Part shown: piece by piece, positions 25,328 through 38,524 of the stretch
How the letters are laid out: each line of letters starts with the position of its first letter
Position numbering within the stretch: the first letter of the stretch is position 1
From: Megalopta genalis
Taxonomy: Eukaryota > Arthropoda > Insecta > Hymenoptera > Halictidae
DNA: 64,000 nucleotides
Direction of reading: 5' to 3'
Assembly (NCBI RefSeq): GCF_051020955.1
Contig: NC_135015.1
Location: forward strand, 7,575,616-7,639,615
The notes under the pieces: generated by a model
Seen by the model: the letters and a program-made list of their open reading frames with translations, nothing else
The model's database searches: none
What the model was told of the DNA's origin: nothing
Made by a program: the position numbers and the translations under genes

Positions 25328-25471
25328 GCGTGGGATGAGTGAACAAGGAGGACAGGGTGTAAGGGAGGGGGAGAGCTCCGTCACCGCCCCTCGATGAGTC
25401 ACCCTATCGATTCCTCGGTCGAGTCTAGGTGAAGTCTAAGGGGGTGAAGGGGTCTTCTACCACCGGCGACC

Positions 25472-25513
<42 letters not shown>

Positions 25514-25571
25514 TTCTCTTCCTCTTCAATTTCTTTCGCTCTCTCTCTCTCTCTCTCCCTCTCTTTCTCTT
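25472..25571. repeat. (TC)n microsatellite, interrupted
   Basis: Two TC runs (25472-25511 and about 25539-25571) are separated by a pyrimidine-rich spacer. With the purine tract at 25300 this makes a local strand-asymmetric region. Confidence 0.95.
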
Positions 25572-25976
25572 TTTCTCCAGGTTTTTTTCTCTCCATCGAC
25601 GTCCTTACGTAAGTCCTTTCCACGGAATATTAACTTTCATGGGCGCGGAGCAACCTCTTCTGCCACGTTCCTCAGCTATTCGCAATTGCGAGGGTCACGT
25701 TTCTCATAAGTACCGAACTCGATTGGCCAAGACCGTCGAGTATTCCCAGAGCCCGGAAATGGCTCGCAGTCATTTTTTAGCCGGGTGACGCAATACAAAT
25801 CAATTTGCCCCAGGGTCTGGGGTCCGTAATTTAACCCTCTTTGACGCCACGGAGCTACGGACCTGTTTTCTTCTTACTGCCGCGATCCACCGTGTCGCCA
25901 TCTTCCGTAACCGAAGAATTTACTTGTTGCGATTTGCAATCTCACAACTAAAAAATGATTTTATAGTAATCGAGTC
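25572..25976. other. Gene-free stretch
   Basis: No exon or element recognised. Composition is mixed. Confidence 0.5.
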
Positions 25977-26193
25977 GGTGAGAATCGTAGTGGCGTAAGT
26001 CACATTTTCCAAATCCATTATAGGCATTGTTTTACCGACCAAATTTATCGTTAAGATAATTTAGAGTTTGGTTAATTTATAGTAACTTTATAATGTATTT
26101 CACTTTTTTTTACAGTTTGGTATTTATAGATTACATTTTCAGACATAAGTCGCAATTTTCGAAAATGTGATTTGGACTACTATGATTCTAACC
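25977..26193. mobile_element. MITE family A, copy 1, 217 bp
   Basis: The left end GGTGAGAATCGTAGTGGCGT pairs with the reverse-complemented right end GGTTAGAATCATAGTAGTCC; both continue toward TCACATTTTC. The interior shares ATAGTAACTTTATAATG and a following TTTCACTT with the copy at 50871. There is no coding capacity. The superfamily is not determined. Confidence 0.8.
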
Positions 26194-26312
26194 CCCTCAA
26201 TTACTAAACCAATAAGGCTGAACCGAAAAATAGAGCTCGTGGTTTTCTGTATTGCAACAGAAGCATCTAAAAGTTAATAGTATTATTTCCTGCATGTACT
26301 ACATCAGATGGA

Positions 26313-26390
26313 ACCTTGTTTCTCCCTAATTGACGCTCAGATTGTCCATTTTTCTGTATAATCTGAGCATCAATTAGGGAGAATTTACTG
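26313..26390. mobile_element. MITE family B, short copy
   Basis: TCTCCCTAATTGACGCTCAG on the left mirrors CTGAGCATCAATTAGGGAGA on the right, which continues into ATTTACTG and then TA. The left terminal bases are decayed. The fuller copy at 47783 shows CAGTAAATTC ends with TA outside, the pattern of pogo/Tc1-mariner MITEs. Confidence 0.75.
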
Positions 26391-29300
26391 TACAATTAAT
26401 GTACTCTGACGAGCGAACGTTCTATTTTCCCGATGTAGAAGTATGTCTTGCAAATGAAATAAAAGTGTTTCTAGTTGAAATATATTTGACGAGAAGTATG
26501 TAGAGCCGACACTACTAACGAACTGGAATTACTTAATCGTTGATATCTTTAAATATAAAGATAAAGTTATCCAATCCGCGCATGTAAAATAATAGCCCTA
26601 TAACGGGAGGTAATCCCCGAAGAGAAAGTATTCATTACCGATTTTTCTGCTTCCATAACTTCTTACGATTTTTCTTAGGAGGCCATGCTACCCGCTTCTG
26701 TAAAACTTCCAAGGACGTCTTATATTCGTAATACACATTACATTCGATTGAACCGTCTTTCTTCCACTTTCACCGTCGCAGAACACTTTATTGGTTTACA
26801 TCTTTCGCGGAAGTTTAAAGCAGTTTAAGTTCTGAATCAGATTGCATGAAGAAGTATAAAACCAGGAGGCCATATTACCACCATTTCCCCCATGTACATC
26901 GAGGTTCCAGCGAGAGCAATGAATAGAAGGCGGTTCCTCGCGAGCTGTCATATTTCACGGTACATAATCCAAGATAATAGTAGCGGAATACTTTCGGCCC
27001 GGTGGCACCGTGTTCCATTCTTTCCGTTCACGGTCCACCGCGATAAGGTTCTCCATGGGCCGGGAAATAAAGTGATTCCGGCACCCCCGCGGTCACCCTT
27101 TCGCGGAATTCAACGTTTATTCGGGCTCGGTCTTGCGATTACGCTCGAGACGGCTGTCGAAGCTGGCCTCGACATCCCCTTCCGTCCCTGCCCGCTTCTT
27201 CACGATCCTTCCCGCTCCTTCCCGCTCCGTCCTGTTCCCTCGCGGCTTCCCACCGCCACCATAACAATGGAGTTACGGTCTTAAATGTCCCTCGCACGGC
27301 GTACCGTAGAGAATGGGGTGCGAAGAATCAAGCACCGTGCCTCGTTACAGGGAAAAAAGGCCGGAGCAATTTCAAAAGCGGTCGTTAAGTTTTACGACGA
27401 CCCGAAAATGCGTCGGCCCATTCGAAAAGGTCAAGATTTTTCCAGGTAATGGTGTCTAACGGCGTCCTTTACCCCGTCGACGACGACTCCTCGTGGAGGT
27501 TCGTCCTGACCTGGGATCATCGATCGCGGGTCATTGCTTCATCGTCGAATCGGGCTGAGTCAGGATTAATTTCACTTTTTACTTGTGCGGAAAATAACGC
27601 TCGAACGGCGGCCCTTTTTCGCGTAAATATTACTCGGCATGCTTAGAATCATTTGTAAATTTATTCATCGATATTTTCTCAACATATTTTTGTTGATCTA
27701 CCGAGCAGTAATAATGAATGCATTGCCTGATGACAATGAGAAGATCGAATTCATTTAGATTTTGTAACGTTTATATTATAAAACTTGCTGCATCGATGTA
27801 ATTTATTCGAGCATTTTTCGCATATCTATATTAAAAAGTATAATCGGTTTTCTGGAAGAAAACATCTGAAATATGTGGTTCGATAAACGACGTAGTTGAA
27901 TGTTTACAGTAAACTCTGAAGGGTTTACAAATATTTTCTCGTTTTATTATATAATTTTACATTTTATCGAACAACAGAAGCAACATATATTAATAGATAA
28001 TATTGATAAAATTGCTGTAGCGAAAGTTAAGCGAGAACAATACGTGTAGAGGTGACATAGAAAGATCCAATTTTAGACGATTTTATTTTCCGCATGCTTT
28101 TTACTCTAGGTTTTTGCGCATTTAACACCTTCATTTCTCATTGAAAATGATATATTTTTGTCTCTTTATGCAAAGATTTATAAATATTGTATAGACGATA
28201 TAAATCTTGTTTAATCCACCGCTAACATTTCTCTCTATTACTTTAAATAACGATGACATTCCAGATGAACGAATTCAGTGGGATAACCCGTATTTATCAT
28301 TGCGATTTTCTATAACAATACACTACTCAATTATCATTAATTTCGATGAACGATATTTACGAGATTATCTTAACATTAATTACGAACCTACGTGCAGATG
28401 TTCGTATAGTTGTGAACAGTCGTCTACGCGAAACTGAATAAAATTGATTTACATTGTCGTCAACTAGTTAACCGAACGGTGAACAACACCGCGCAAGAAT
28501 ACACAATATCGATTAAAGCTTGGAGAATTTATAGCGACGAAAGACGAGGAGCGTGTAAGTGTTTAAAAATGGCAGGATGAATGTGGCACGAGTTGCATAG
28601 TACAAGAACCTTTGGAAAGCAACAAATCTCTCGTGCAGCGGGGCAAGAGGAACATTTGTACTCTTCTTACGAATGCTTTGCCTTCGAAAACGTACGCTTC
28701 CGATGGCTGGCGAGGGTGCACAAACAAATGTTCCATTTAAATAATGAAGACAATCGTACGCCACGGGCGCAGCCGTCAATCACGGACGCACTCGATCGGC
28801 AATGATCGACGAGGGACGTCACAGATCAACGGGCAACGATAACGGAGGAGGGGGGAGGGGATCGGAGAACAAGAGCTTCCGCTTTTTTTCCCCATCCACT
28901 TCTCCTTCCGTTCGTTTTCGTCGAGCAAGCTCCGAACATTGCCGTTCGAAGGCAATTGCCCTTTTCGTTCCTCCTCGCGATTCAGCCTCCACTATAGCGC
29001 CCTTCCCTGAGTTGTACAGGCCAGCGATTACGCGAATTGACTTTGTTGAGATTCAACCAGCTGGACGAAAATAACAGAGGCAACCTCAAGCTAGATCAAA
29101 CGCTGTCGCACAGCCATAGAACCGGCTTCTTGGACATCCGCGCGTCACCAAGCGATTTTCTCACTTATTATTTACACTGTAACGACCTGATGCCGTTCGT
29201 GTGCCATGCGAATCAATGCGGCGTCCGTATTGAAGCAAACGAGCAACATTTTGCTGAAGCTCCATGTTTCTTCAAAGAACCGCAGCTTGCTGGTGCACGC

Positions 29301-29695
29301 ATCCCCCAGCTTTTCTGTGCTTGCTTATGACAACCATTGCTCGCAGCACGAGCGAAAGAAAATAATTCATAAATTCCCAAAATTCATGCAGAAGAATAGA
29401 TACAATTTGTACTACGATATTTGTTGCGATTTTATGGACTGACGATCGTGAAATAGCGAAGTTGTAACTACGAAGTTGTTTTAACTGCCATTCAAGTACG
29501 TTTTGAAACGATGAAAGTGTTCGATGTCAAGAAAATTTCTCACTTCTGCCGTCAAGACAATTTTTTAACATGCCTTCAAGCATTTGGTCATGCGACAACC
29601 ACCAAGCGAATTGATAACTTATTTAAAAAATTCAGGTACGTATTTTACATAGTGTATACGGGAAAATGTATAGTATCGTCAAGTTTTTTCAAATA
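26391..29695. other. Gene-free, mixed composition
   Basis: 26880-27640 and 28800-29330 are GC-richer with chance frames up to 130 codons; 27640-28500 is AT-rich. A degenerate CTTCCCGCTC repeat lies near 27190-27235. No exon was supported. Confidence 0.5.
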
Positions 29696-30718
29696 GGGTA
29701 GGTCAGGGAGAGTTCTGCGTTGTACTAGAAGTCGGAAAACACTTTAATAAATTGATTGTTGATCGCTGTATCCTGATCTTGCAAATTGCGTTTAAAGCTT
29801 TAAACGGATCTGAAACCTTTTTCATTAATATATATTCTTAGCAGTAATTGAGAGATAGGTAAGTTTATTTTATATTAAAAAATAACTTCAATTAATATAA
29901 CTTTAATTTATATTAAAAATGGGTTTGATCTCTCCCATAATTCTGGTATAGACAGACCATACTAATCCGGAAAAGTTCGACTACATTAATTGTTCCATCC
30001 TTCAACGAAATTTTTATTCTTCCTCTATATGGTTTTGTTCAAATCGAATTTGTTTTCTTTTTAAGTTACAAATAGCTCGATTTCCAAAAAATTCCGGTTG
30101 GTTTAGCGAGATAATACCCGTATTTCCACAAACAAGTGCAACTGTTACAGTGAGAGAACCCGGTAGGCAACTAGCAAACATTACAAATAGTTCAGAGAAC
30201 ATTAAGAACAAAGATGAACAAGGGAACTATAAAGAAACATAGGAATGTTTTAATTAAAAGGCGGAAGAATATAAAGAAGCGTAGAAAAAATTACAACAAT
30301 CATTCGACTGAAGCAGAGATAATCCAGTTTTATGAGAAAGTGACACGTCATTAGAAGAATGGAACCAAAATGAATGTGTGAGATGCAGAGAGGACTACTT
30401 CAAAACTACAAAAAGTGACGACTGGCTTAAATGTGTGAGGCGTAGTCGTTCACATCACGAGAGATGCTCCAAATATGAGAATTTTTGTGATTTATGTGGG
30501 AAGCTCTGAAGAAAAAATAACATACGAATTACTTCCTCTATTTTATAATACTTTTTATCAGCTAGTAATAGTAACTACATTTTAAATTGACGCAAAACAT
30601 TGTTTATATAAATACGTTAAATTACTTAGACGTTGCTGTAATTTGTTTAATACAATAAAATTCAGTAAAATAATACGATACTTTAAAAAAAAATAGACTG
30701 ATTCACCCGGACTTACCC
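29696..30718 (+). mobile_element. Decayed pogo/Tigger-type element, about 1 kb
   Basis: The left end GGGTAGGTCAGGGAGAGTTC and the reverse-complemented right end GGGTAAGTCCGGGTGAATCA are related, with TA outside both (29694-29695 and 30719-30720). Inside is the tail of a Tigger-like transposase in the plus orientation. The catalytic DDE region is missing, so this is an internally deleted or heavily decayed copy. Confidence 0.7.
30105..30509 (+). pseudogene. Tigger/pogo transposase C-terminal tail with PHD-like finger
   Basis: The first part reads SEIIPVFPQTSATV, like the post-DDE linker of Tigger transposases, and hits TAG at 30240. A basic stretch (KRRKNIKKRRKNY) follows in a shifted frame from 30256. 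From 30339 the original frame resumes and runs to TGA at 30507. It shows ECVRC, DDWLKC, HHERC and CDLC, the ligand order of the PHD-like finger found at the C terminus of many insect pogo/Tigger transposases. The fourth ligand Cys appears replaced by Arg (CGT from TGT). It is frameshifted and dead. Confidence 0.75.
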
Positions 30719-30720
30719 TA

Positions 30721-33700
30721 TCGTATTATTTTGTTATATTACCAACTACACAATCATTCCAAATACTTCCTCAAATTATCGTCGCGGACGAGCGAAACGG
30801 GATTTACGACCCCGCGAAATTTGTTATACTAATGCCAGTATTTGAGGGTACAGCGAAGCGAGTTTATGGTTCTATAGTAAAAAGAATGTTGAAGTTAATC
30901 CAAGAGACGCCGAACAAGAATAGTCGCTTAATTTATAAAAGAGCATGTAGCTGTGGCGAAGTAGGGACCGCGAGATACCGATCTCGATCGTGATCTGTGC
31001 CATAACGAAGTTCGTGGCAGGAAGCTTGTAACTATTTTTTCCTCTGGCGCACCGGCTAGCAGCATGACGCATACCTTGGTAACACTCGTCCCGTTGGCGC
31101 TTAGACGTCCTGGCGCCATTCACCTGCGGCGCCGCACGCAACCCTTAAACACTATTAGCCGCGCCATGCCAACCCCAGCCGGCGTCGACGTCGACGTCGA
31201 CGTCGACATCGACCGTTTCCGCGGCGGTGTTATCTGGCTTCCCGATTCCGTCGAACCTACGTGGACCAATACAGCCCTTCGACCGATTAGAAGCGAGGCG
31301 ACGCGTGCACGTTCCTCCTTATCACCCCCCCTTATCGGGCGTCAGCTCGCCGAGGAAAATTGCGCGCGGTGCATGCGTATTATTACCGGATAATTGCGAT
31401 CGATATTCGGCGACGAAGGTTCGACCGTTTTCCAAAGCGACACACGGCCCATCGATGATTTACCAACCGAACCGACGCAGAGTGTCAGGGCTGATGTTCA
31501 AAAATAACAAAATCGATCTTTAAAATTTTATATTTACTCCTATGGAATAGGTTGTAAACAGTCTTCCGACATGAGAACAACGTAACTTCAGTTTTGTAAA
31601 TAAATTAAAAGTGTTATATTTTAGATGTCCTATATATTTGAAAGTTGTATTTATAGCAATTGGTGAGTTACAGTTATTCATATATCACATTACACTTTTT
31701 GCTGCATTTTCCAACTTTCAGAAAGGATTGAAGGTTTTCTCTATTTCCTATGATTTGTTATACGTTTTATATGCCTCTGGGTGCTCTTTCATGAGAGACT
31801 TATTTTTTAGATATTAGGAGTACTTATTAAAATTTAAATATTATTTCTTGGTACCTGTTTTGTTCTTGATATTTATTTATGTTTGGATGTATGTATTTCC
31901 AAATGTATATATTTCTCAATTATTATATCACTCATCGATATATTACTCAATTATTTTCTGTCAAAAATTATGTCAAAAAATTAAATCTATTGAATATAAA
32001 TATGATTAAGATATTGACAGTATTAAAATATGATTATTTTTAGGGAAGATTGATTTTTCATGTTTTTCGTCTGTGTGTTCGTTACACTGTGCGACGTCAC
32101 GACGTCATCGGTTCTTCGGTGATTTATCATTTTTTTTTAAATTTTTTCTTCCTTTTGTCGTTGGCGAAGCGAGGCCGGGGGTGTAACGTCGAAACGGCGT
32201 AACTGCAATTTGATGGGACTGGCGCCTGCCGATGACGAGCCTTCGTTTGTTTTTGGAAAAATTGAAACCGGACGAATGATACCCGCTCGACTCTTTTGTG
32301 ACGGGTTTCATTGGCAATTTTGATTCTCTGATCCTTGCGCGGGTAATTGAAACTGCAGAACTGTGATTGGATTCTTTGTTTCTTTTAATTTTATTTTACG
32401 TGCTAGGGCTTGCGGGAATTGTACTGCGTGACAATGTAGATATCAAGTGCTTCCGATTATTCGGTCGGACGTACGCGTTTGTTTAAGCATGTTTGGTTGT
32501 TGGTTAAAAATACATTTTCACCCTAGAACGTTTATTTTTACTTAAATTCAAACATTGATTTTATCAATAAATACAATGGTAGTTATCTTGTATTCATATT
32601 ACCTTAATATATTTTAAAATTCGAAGTATGTTAGCAAAATTGAACAAATCCGATATAAAACTTAGTTTTCTGGAGATCAGTTTTCGTTGACACTTAAAAA
32701 GGGAGAATCGTATCTAATGTATCTTCGTCAAAACATTTTCAACATTTTTTCCAGAAGAATTTAATTTAAATGGTTACGAAAATTCGTAGCTGACAAACAA
32801 AACTGTACATTTGAAAGCATCATTGAATATTCATTTCGTCAATTGTTCAAACTATACCAAACTCATTTTATAAAAATACTATAGAATCCTACTATTTGCA
32901 AAATATCTTAATAAGTTTTCTTACAGAAAATGCAACGATTTATGGCGTCTGTATTGCTACAAATGGTAAATAAACCACGGGAAATGGCATCCTAGCGACA
33001 ACATTCTTGGCATTTTGGACACCAAAAATTTGTGAAGGTGACAACGACCGAATCGCAGTCTTTCGAACGGCGCAGCCGATGAACAGTTTCCAACGGTTCC
33101 TGTCAAAACAGCTCGGCTGTCAGAGAAGGACAACTGTGTCTGACCACGTTCTGACCGTTTTCACTTGAACATATGTTCCGCGCGACAGGGGAGTGTACAC
33201 GGCAACGTAGCGCAACAGTTAAAACCACCGTCGGTGGTTTATGGATCGCGTAAAGCAGAGACGCTCAATGAATATGAATAAGTGGTAACGCGATCCGCGG
33301 TCTCCATTCCGGATATGACCGTCAGGTGTTTTTCCATGGTGCTTTCCTCGTACCTCTCCCGGGGTTCTTTCACTCGCCGGCTACTTTTCCCGATTGCTAT
33401 TTGCTGATGCGTTAGCGCGCGATTTAATGAAGAGTAAAAGGTTCTTCCTTTCCGGGGACACTTCCGGGAAATTTGTTCCGGCACACGATTTATTCGCCTC
33501 TCGCAGCGACACGCGACTAAGAGACTAAGAGAGCTTTTAAACTGCGTAGACTGGCCTTCGTGAAATGTGGCTGGAATCGTGCAGACAAATTGGTTACGTG
33601 AAATTCCGGAGGAAAATTCTTGCAATGTTCGTTTCGTTCCAGTAGACCTCGCATTCTCCTTCATTATCATTTTGTTACGGTGCCGGCCAGGCCGAAATAA

Positions 33701-34737
33701 ATCAGGCATCGCTGCATTTTTTATGGTCGCCGCAGGTGGAATTCCCTGAGAAATTAACTGTACGCTTGCATTCGAAATCATGTTTCGTTCAAGCTTATTC
33801 ATAGATAATGGGTTCATGGGAAATTTATTTAACGTAAACAGGCAATAACACGGAAGGAATGATATTATTAATATTATCGTTATTCCTTTGTCCATTCGAT
33901 GTCCCATTTATTCGACTGTTCGATAACGTATTTAACCTGTGTCAGTCATTCGATTATTCGCGCGAAATAACCTTTCTCGTAGGCACTAACACGATCGCGA
34001 GAGCAATAAAGCGTAGTGCCCAATGAAATTCGATAGTATTTCTACTTTCATACGTTCATATTAACGTCACTGATAAAACCGTCTGCTTAACTCTGGTCTT
34101 TGTGAATTACGACCAGGGAATTGTATTTTCCATGAAGATCCGAAGTCTGGTAATAACTTTCAATTCACAGTTACCATTTTTATTTCATTCTCGCTGGGAA
34201 TACCGCGCAGAAACGAATAAATGTGGTTGTAAAAGATTAACTTTACTGCGCGCCGTATCAACAGTAAAATCCGGGGCGAGACTCCGTGTTAGTTTGATTA
34301 TTTTAACATCTGAAAAAGGTGTAATAATATCGCGGCATTTATGTATCTATAATTAAGAGCAATGAAAAATCTACGATGATCGATGAATAATTTATGCACA
34401 TTCGTGTATACGTAATGACACGTGACGCATGCTAATTTGAGAAACTAGTTCCCGAATATTTGTTCGATCAGTTTCCACCTGGGTCTCGTTTAGAAACATA
34501 AAAACAACAATACTGAAAACTTCGTTCACTTCAATTTTACTTCAATTTTCTTGTGAGAAATACAGAAAGTTACGTAAAAGCGGAGGAGGATTCGTCATTA
34601 TCGCTAACTTGGTTGCATACATTTCAGGCACGAGTACGCAGGAAAGTAGATTTGGTCTCAAACAAACGAAGAGCACAACTTTCACAAACATTCTCAGAAA
34701 CTAATTATCAATTTATAAGTTACTTTTAATTTTAATA
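30721..34737. other. Gene-free; (CGTCGA)n and a short palindrome inside
   Basis: 30980-31450 is CpG-rich; the rest is AT-rich. It contains the (CGTCGA)n run at 31183-31207 and a 19-bp near-palindrome at 33222-33240. The 222-codon minus-strand frame at 33907-33239 is discussed under rejected items. Confidence 0.5.
31183..31207. repeat. (CGTCGA)n hexanucleotide repeat
   Basis: About four CGTCGA units. Each contains GTCGAC, so the run is self-complementary. Confidence 0.9.
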
Positions 34738-34827
34738 ACTTCCAAGGCAACATCCATTTCTCCTCGCGAACTTTAAAGTTCGCCAAAAGTTTGCCAAACT
34801 AAAAACTTTAATTGTTTCCAAGGCAAC
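34738..34827. promoter_or_regulatory. Pair of X-box-like sites flanking a palindrome
   Basis: ACTTCCAAGGCAAC (34738-34751) and GTTTCCAAGGCAAC (34814-34827) fit the RFX X-box form of two half-sites separated by AA. The second matches GTTNCC-NN-GGNAAC closely. A perfect 18-bp palindrome GCGAACTTTAAAGTTCGC lies between them at 34766-34783. Sequences before both sites (TTTAAT) are similar, so the sites may come from a local duplication. RFX factors control ciliary genes in animals; no target gene is visible here. Confidence 0.4.
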
Positions 34828-35513
34828 ATGTGTTTTAATTTAACGATCTTCAGCAAAGATTGCGTTCAGCCTGTACATGAAAAACACAAGTGTCGAATAG
34901 TTTTCTAAAATCGATCTCGCAGCTTATGTTCCGTCTAGAGAAGTATTCGTTGTACCGTTCAAATATAATCGTCGAGAACTATTCGTCACGGCATTCAACG
35001 CATCACGCCCCAATTACAATTCCATTACTTCACGAAATTGACCGTCGATCACCATAAGCCAAACGAAGTTTATTTTCCCATTCGCTGCAATAAGGGGGGC
35101 GGCCGTCGGGAAACTTGGTAGGCAATCGGTCACCGAAAGAGACACCGAAAATATCTTTCTGTCCATCGGAGCAGATCGCGCGGCGTTTCCGAGGGCCCTC
35201 GGGGAAGGAATTTTGGATGGCGGGGAATTCAATGGAAGGGCTCTGACAAAACGGGTTTCTTCGTGAGGACGACAGGTGCTTCGTCAACCGTTCGATTCAG
35301 GGGCAGGCCTGTAAAAATAGTCGCGGTCGTTCGCACACATTGCTCAAAGGACCGGACGGTCGACGGTCGGCGGGGATGGTCGTGGAAAAAGGTCGTGGGC
35401 AGTGTGGTGCGCGAAAGCAGCGTTAAAAACTGCAACAAAACAACCGCGATCGTGTTTGGCACAAAGCCATCCGTAGCGGCACCGTCGGCCAGAGAGCTAT
35501 CGATCTGAACGAC

Positions 35514-35573
35514 TCTTTCTCTCTCTCTCCCTCTCTCTCTCATTCTCTCTCTCTCTCTCTTTCTCACTCTCTT
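35514..35573. repeat. (TC)n microsatellite, interrupted
   Basis: About 60 bp of TC with several single-base interruptions. Confidence 0.95.
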
Positions 35574-36295
35574 GTCGCGGCCGTGTTTCGCGTGGGTTCC
35601 GCGTGACAGATAATTCCGATCTGTGAGCCCGAAGCTTGACAGCGAATTAAGATCGCTCGATGCAACCGCACCGGCTGACAGACAACGACCGTTCGGCTTT
35701 GCGTCGGGTCAAGGAAGAGCTGACGAGCCGTCTATCTGACGTATTCTCCACGCCATAAAAATAGCGCACCGCTTATATATTAACTGGACGTGTCGTCCGT
35801 CGTGTTCGTTGAGAACGCGATCGCTGAGTCCTCGTGGAAAATTAAGTTACCGTTCACGCCGCTGGCAGGGGCGTCCGGCCTCAGCCATTGTCTCCTACGG
35901 CGTCTTTATGGCGGCAAAAGTGTGCTTAAAAATGGTGTACGTCGGCGCCCAGAGCTCGAAGGGCGACGCTTTACTGCGTGTTAAAACCGACATCCCTTGG
36001 GTGCCAGGGAAACGCGGGTTTAAGCACCGGTTCGTAAAGGTTTGCAGTGTGTTAATAACCACTAAAGCCGGCTGATCTAGGACGTTGAAGTCATACTAAG
36101 GGCAGTGCGTTTCTTTATAATTCGATTAGGGCTCCTTCATAAGACGCTGGTTATGGCGCGCGATGGTTCTCCCTTTTTGTTTGCTGGCCATGTATTCCAT
36201 GGAGATATGTACTGTACAGATGGCAACACTATTATAAAACAATCTCTTTGGTCGCATATTTTTGTCGTATATTTTCAATAGAGATAGTATTGTGT

Positions 36296-36460
36296 TAGTA
36301 TCATAGTATTTATAGTATATATAGTATATATTTATAGTATATTATAGTTATATTTATAGTATATAGTATATATACTATTATATTTATTATTATTTATTAT
36401 TATTATATATTATTATATTTATAGTTATATTTATATATATTTATAGTATATTATAGTATT
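36296..36460. repeat. TATAGTATAT low-complexity tract
   Basis: About 165 bp built from TATAGTA, TATTAT and TATTTA units. Confidence 0.9.
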
Positions 36461-38524
36461 GTGTGACAGTAACAGCTGTCTACGATTGACAATCATAGTC
36501 TGAATATTGCTGTATATTGTACATAAAACTTTGTATACGAATTTTCTGAAGAAACAGAAATATAAGTTCGCATATGTAAAAGATTTTACATTCATCAAAA
36601 TGATAAAACTCTTAGAATTTCGTAACTCTCTTTGCTTTTAAGGGATGAAATGCGTGCACTGAAAGAAATATTCATGGTGCGCCGCATTAATGACCCTCTA
36701 TTATTTATTCATTACATCATTACATCCCTCAACATCATACAAATGTTTCACATGCAATTATCTTTCATAATGCCACAGCTACAGAAGATATTTAAGTGTC
36801 CATATTACATCCTGAAAATGGATTCATATTTCATGTTGCAACGCTGTTATATTAATTGCATTTTATATTTGAACTTTTGCTTCGCATTATCGTATCTTAC
36901 GAAACAAGTGTAAAAAAAATTCGACATTAACTAAACCGAAATTACTACCATGTGAGATATTTCTCTTCGATATGCAGAACATCAGAATTTTTCTGTTACG
37001 AATATTCAAGCCGAAAAATTGGAAAGTCGTTAACAACGAACCAACTTCGTTTCGAAACAAAATCGGAAAACGCGATAACGCGTAGAACAGTGACGCGAGC
37101 TATCAAAAATTCAAAGTTCCGCGAGTTATTCAATTTCGCGAACTTCCATCGGCGCGGCTAATAGCCGAACAATTCGCAATTTTTCATGGTACGCGGCGAG
37201 GTACATCGAAACGTTGTTAAAGCAAATTATGCAAATTAATTCGAAGCCGGGGCGAGAGTGGACGTCGCGTCGCGGCGGATGTTGGGCTCTGGTCCTGACG
37301 AAGAGTAAATATCTCCGAGCCGGGAGAGGAGAGATAGACGGAGAAAAGGCGAGAGAGGGAAAGCTATTCTTGATTCCCGGACGGAGATAATCCAATTTGG
37401 CCGCGTCTTCTGCCTGCTTCGTCCGTCACCGCCATCTTGAAACCGTTCGAAGTGCCGCCGGATGCGAATCGATATTTCAAGGACGGCTCGCCGTACGCAA
37501 AATAATTAACGACGGTCTGCTATAGTGAACGGTGACGGATCGAAGATCGCGCGCCCCTCCTCGTTGAGGTTCGCGCCGAGTTCGCGAGGAAATGGCTCGG
37601 GAAGACACGGGACGGTAACCGGGAAAATTACACGGACGTTTCCCGTCTTGGGTTTTTCTTGCCGTGACTTTATAGCCGACCGTGAATAATTTACGCTGTA
37701 GCTATTTCACCAGGGACTACGCTCCGCAGGATAACTATCCGGGGTTAGCTGGGACGATAAAATGTGAGCTACAATTAGAGGTTACTCGGTAAAAGCATCG
37801 AAAAGGACGCTACCTCTTTCTATTCTGCTAGGACGATTTCACTCGAAAAATTAAAAAAAAAAGGGAGCCGGTGGGTTCGATCGTTTATGAAAATGATACA
37901 CGCTTTTTGCGGCGGCCCGGCAAATAATGGCCAAGGTATCGCGCAGGTGTGATATATTGGCTACGGTTTTACATGTGTGCGGCGTATTTGCACCGCGAGA
38001 GTAAATATTGATGAGTACGCGAAATCTCAATGCATTTTGTGTTCGACCGGTCGAGTCCGCCACTTGTCCGAATGAATTTGCTCTGGTGAATCTATCCGGA
38101 TCGATCGGAAGTTTCCCGTCGATATTTTCCGCGCGAGAGAGAGAGAGATTATTCGAGTAGCAGTGCTGTTCATAATTGTTCAGATTATTTCTGGGTAACA
38201 TGTTCTACAATTTGAAGACGAATTGCAGTTTATTGAACGGATCTTATAGTTGAAAGTATTTTATTCGGAACTCTCTACGATGTTTTACTTCGTTTATTTA
38301 TTTTTGCACAGATCATCGGGCCACGATAAATAAACAGAAAGATATTCGGAATTTTTCGTTTGGTGACGTGTCGTTCGCTTTTTTAATATTTAATGTTTGG
38401 ATTTTCTTTTAACTTCTTTTCCTGTGAAAAACGTGAAACGGGTTTCGAGGGCATGGTGTTGAAATCGTTCCAATATTTTGCTCTGCTTTATCTGTATTTC
38501 TTGATACTTTGCTGTCTTCAGAAA

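Larger units (their letters stand above)
22746..25471. other. Gene-free, with short simple repeats
   Basis: No supported exon. It contains a (CGT)n run at 24156-24177 and a (GGAGAA)n purine tract at 25300-25327 within a longer purine-rich stretch to about 25380. Frames at 24936-25346 on both strands come from this composition. Confidence 0.5.

Noticed and set aside
25399..25788. Frames encoding Leu-Ser or Arg-Glu repeats near the (TC)n tracts
   Set aside because: Translation of dinucleotide repeats.
33239..33907. 222-codon minus-strand frame with a hydrophobic start (ITIILIISFLPCYCLF)
   Set aside because: The start could mimic a signal peptide, but the rest lacks Cys pattern, repeats or any family resemblance, and no splice or promoter context supports it. 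A frame this long is unusual in moderate-GC DNA, so an RNA-seq check would be fair.
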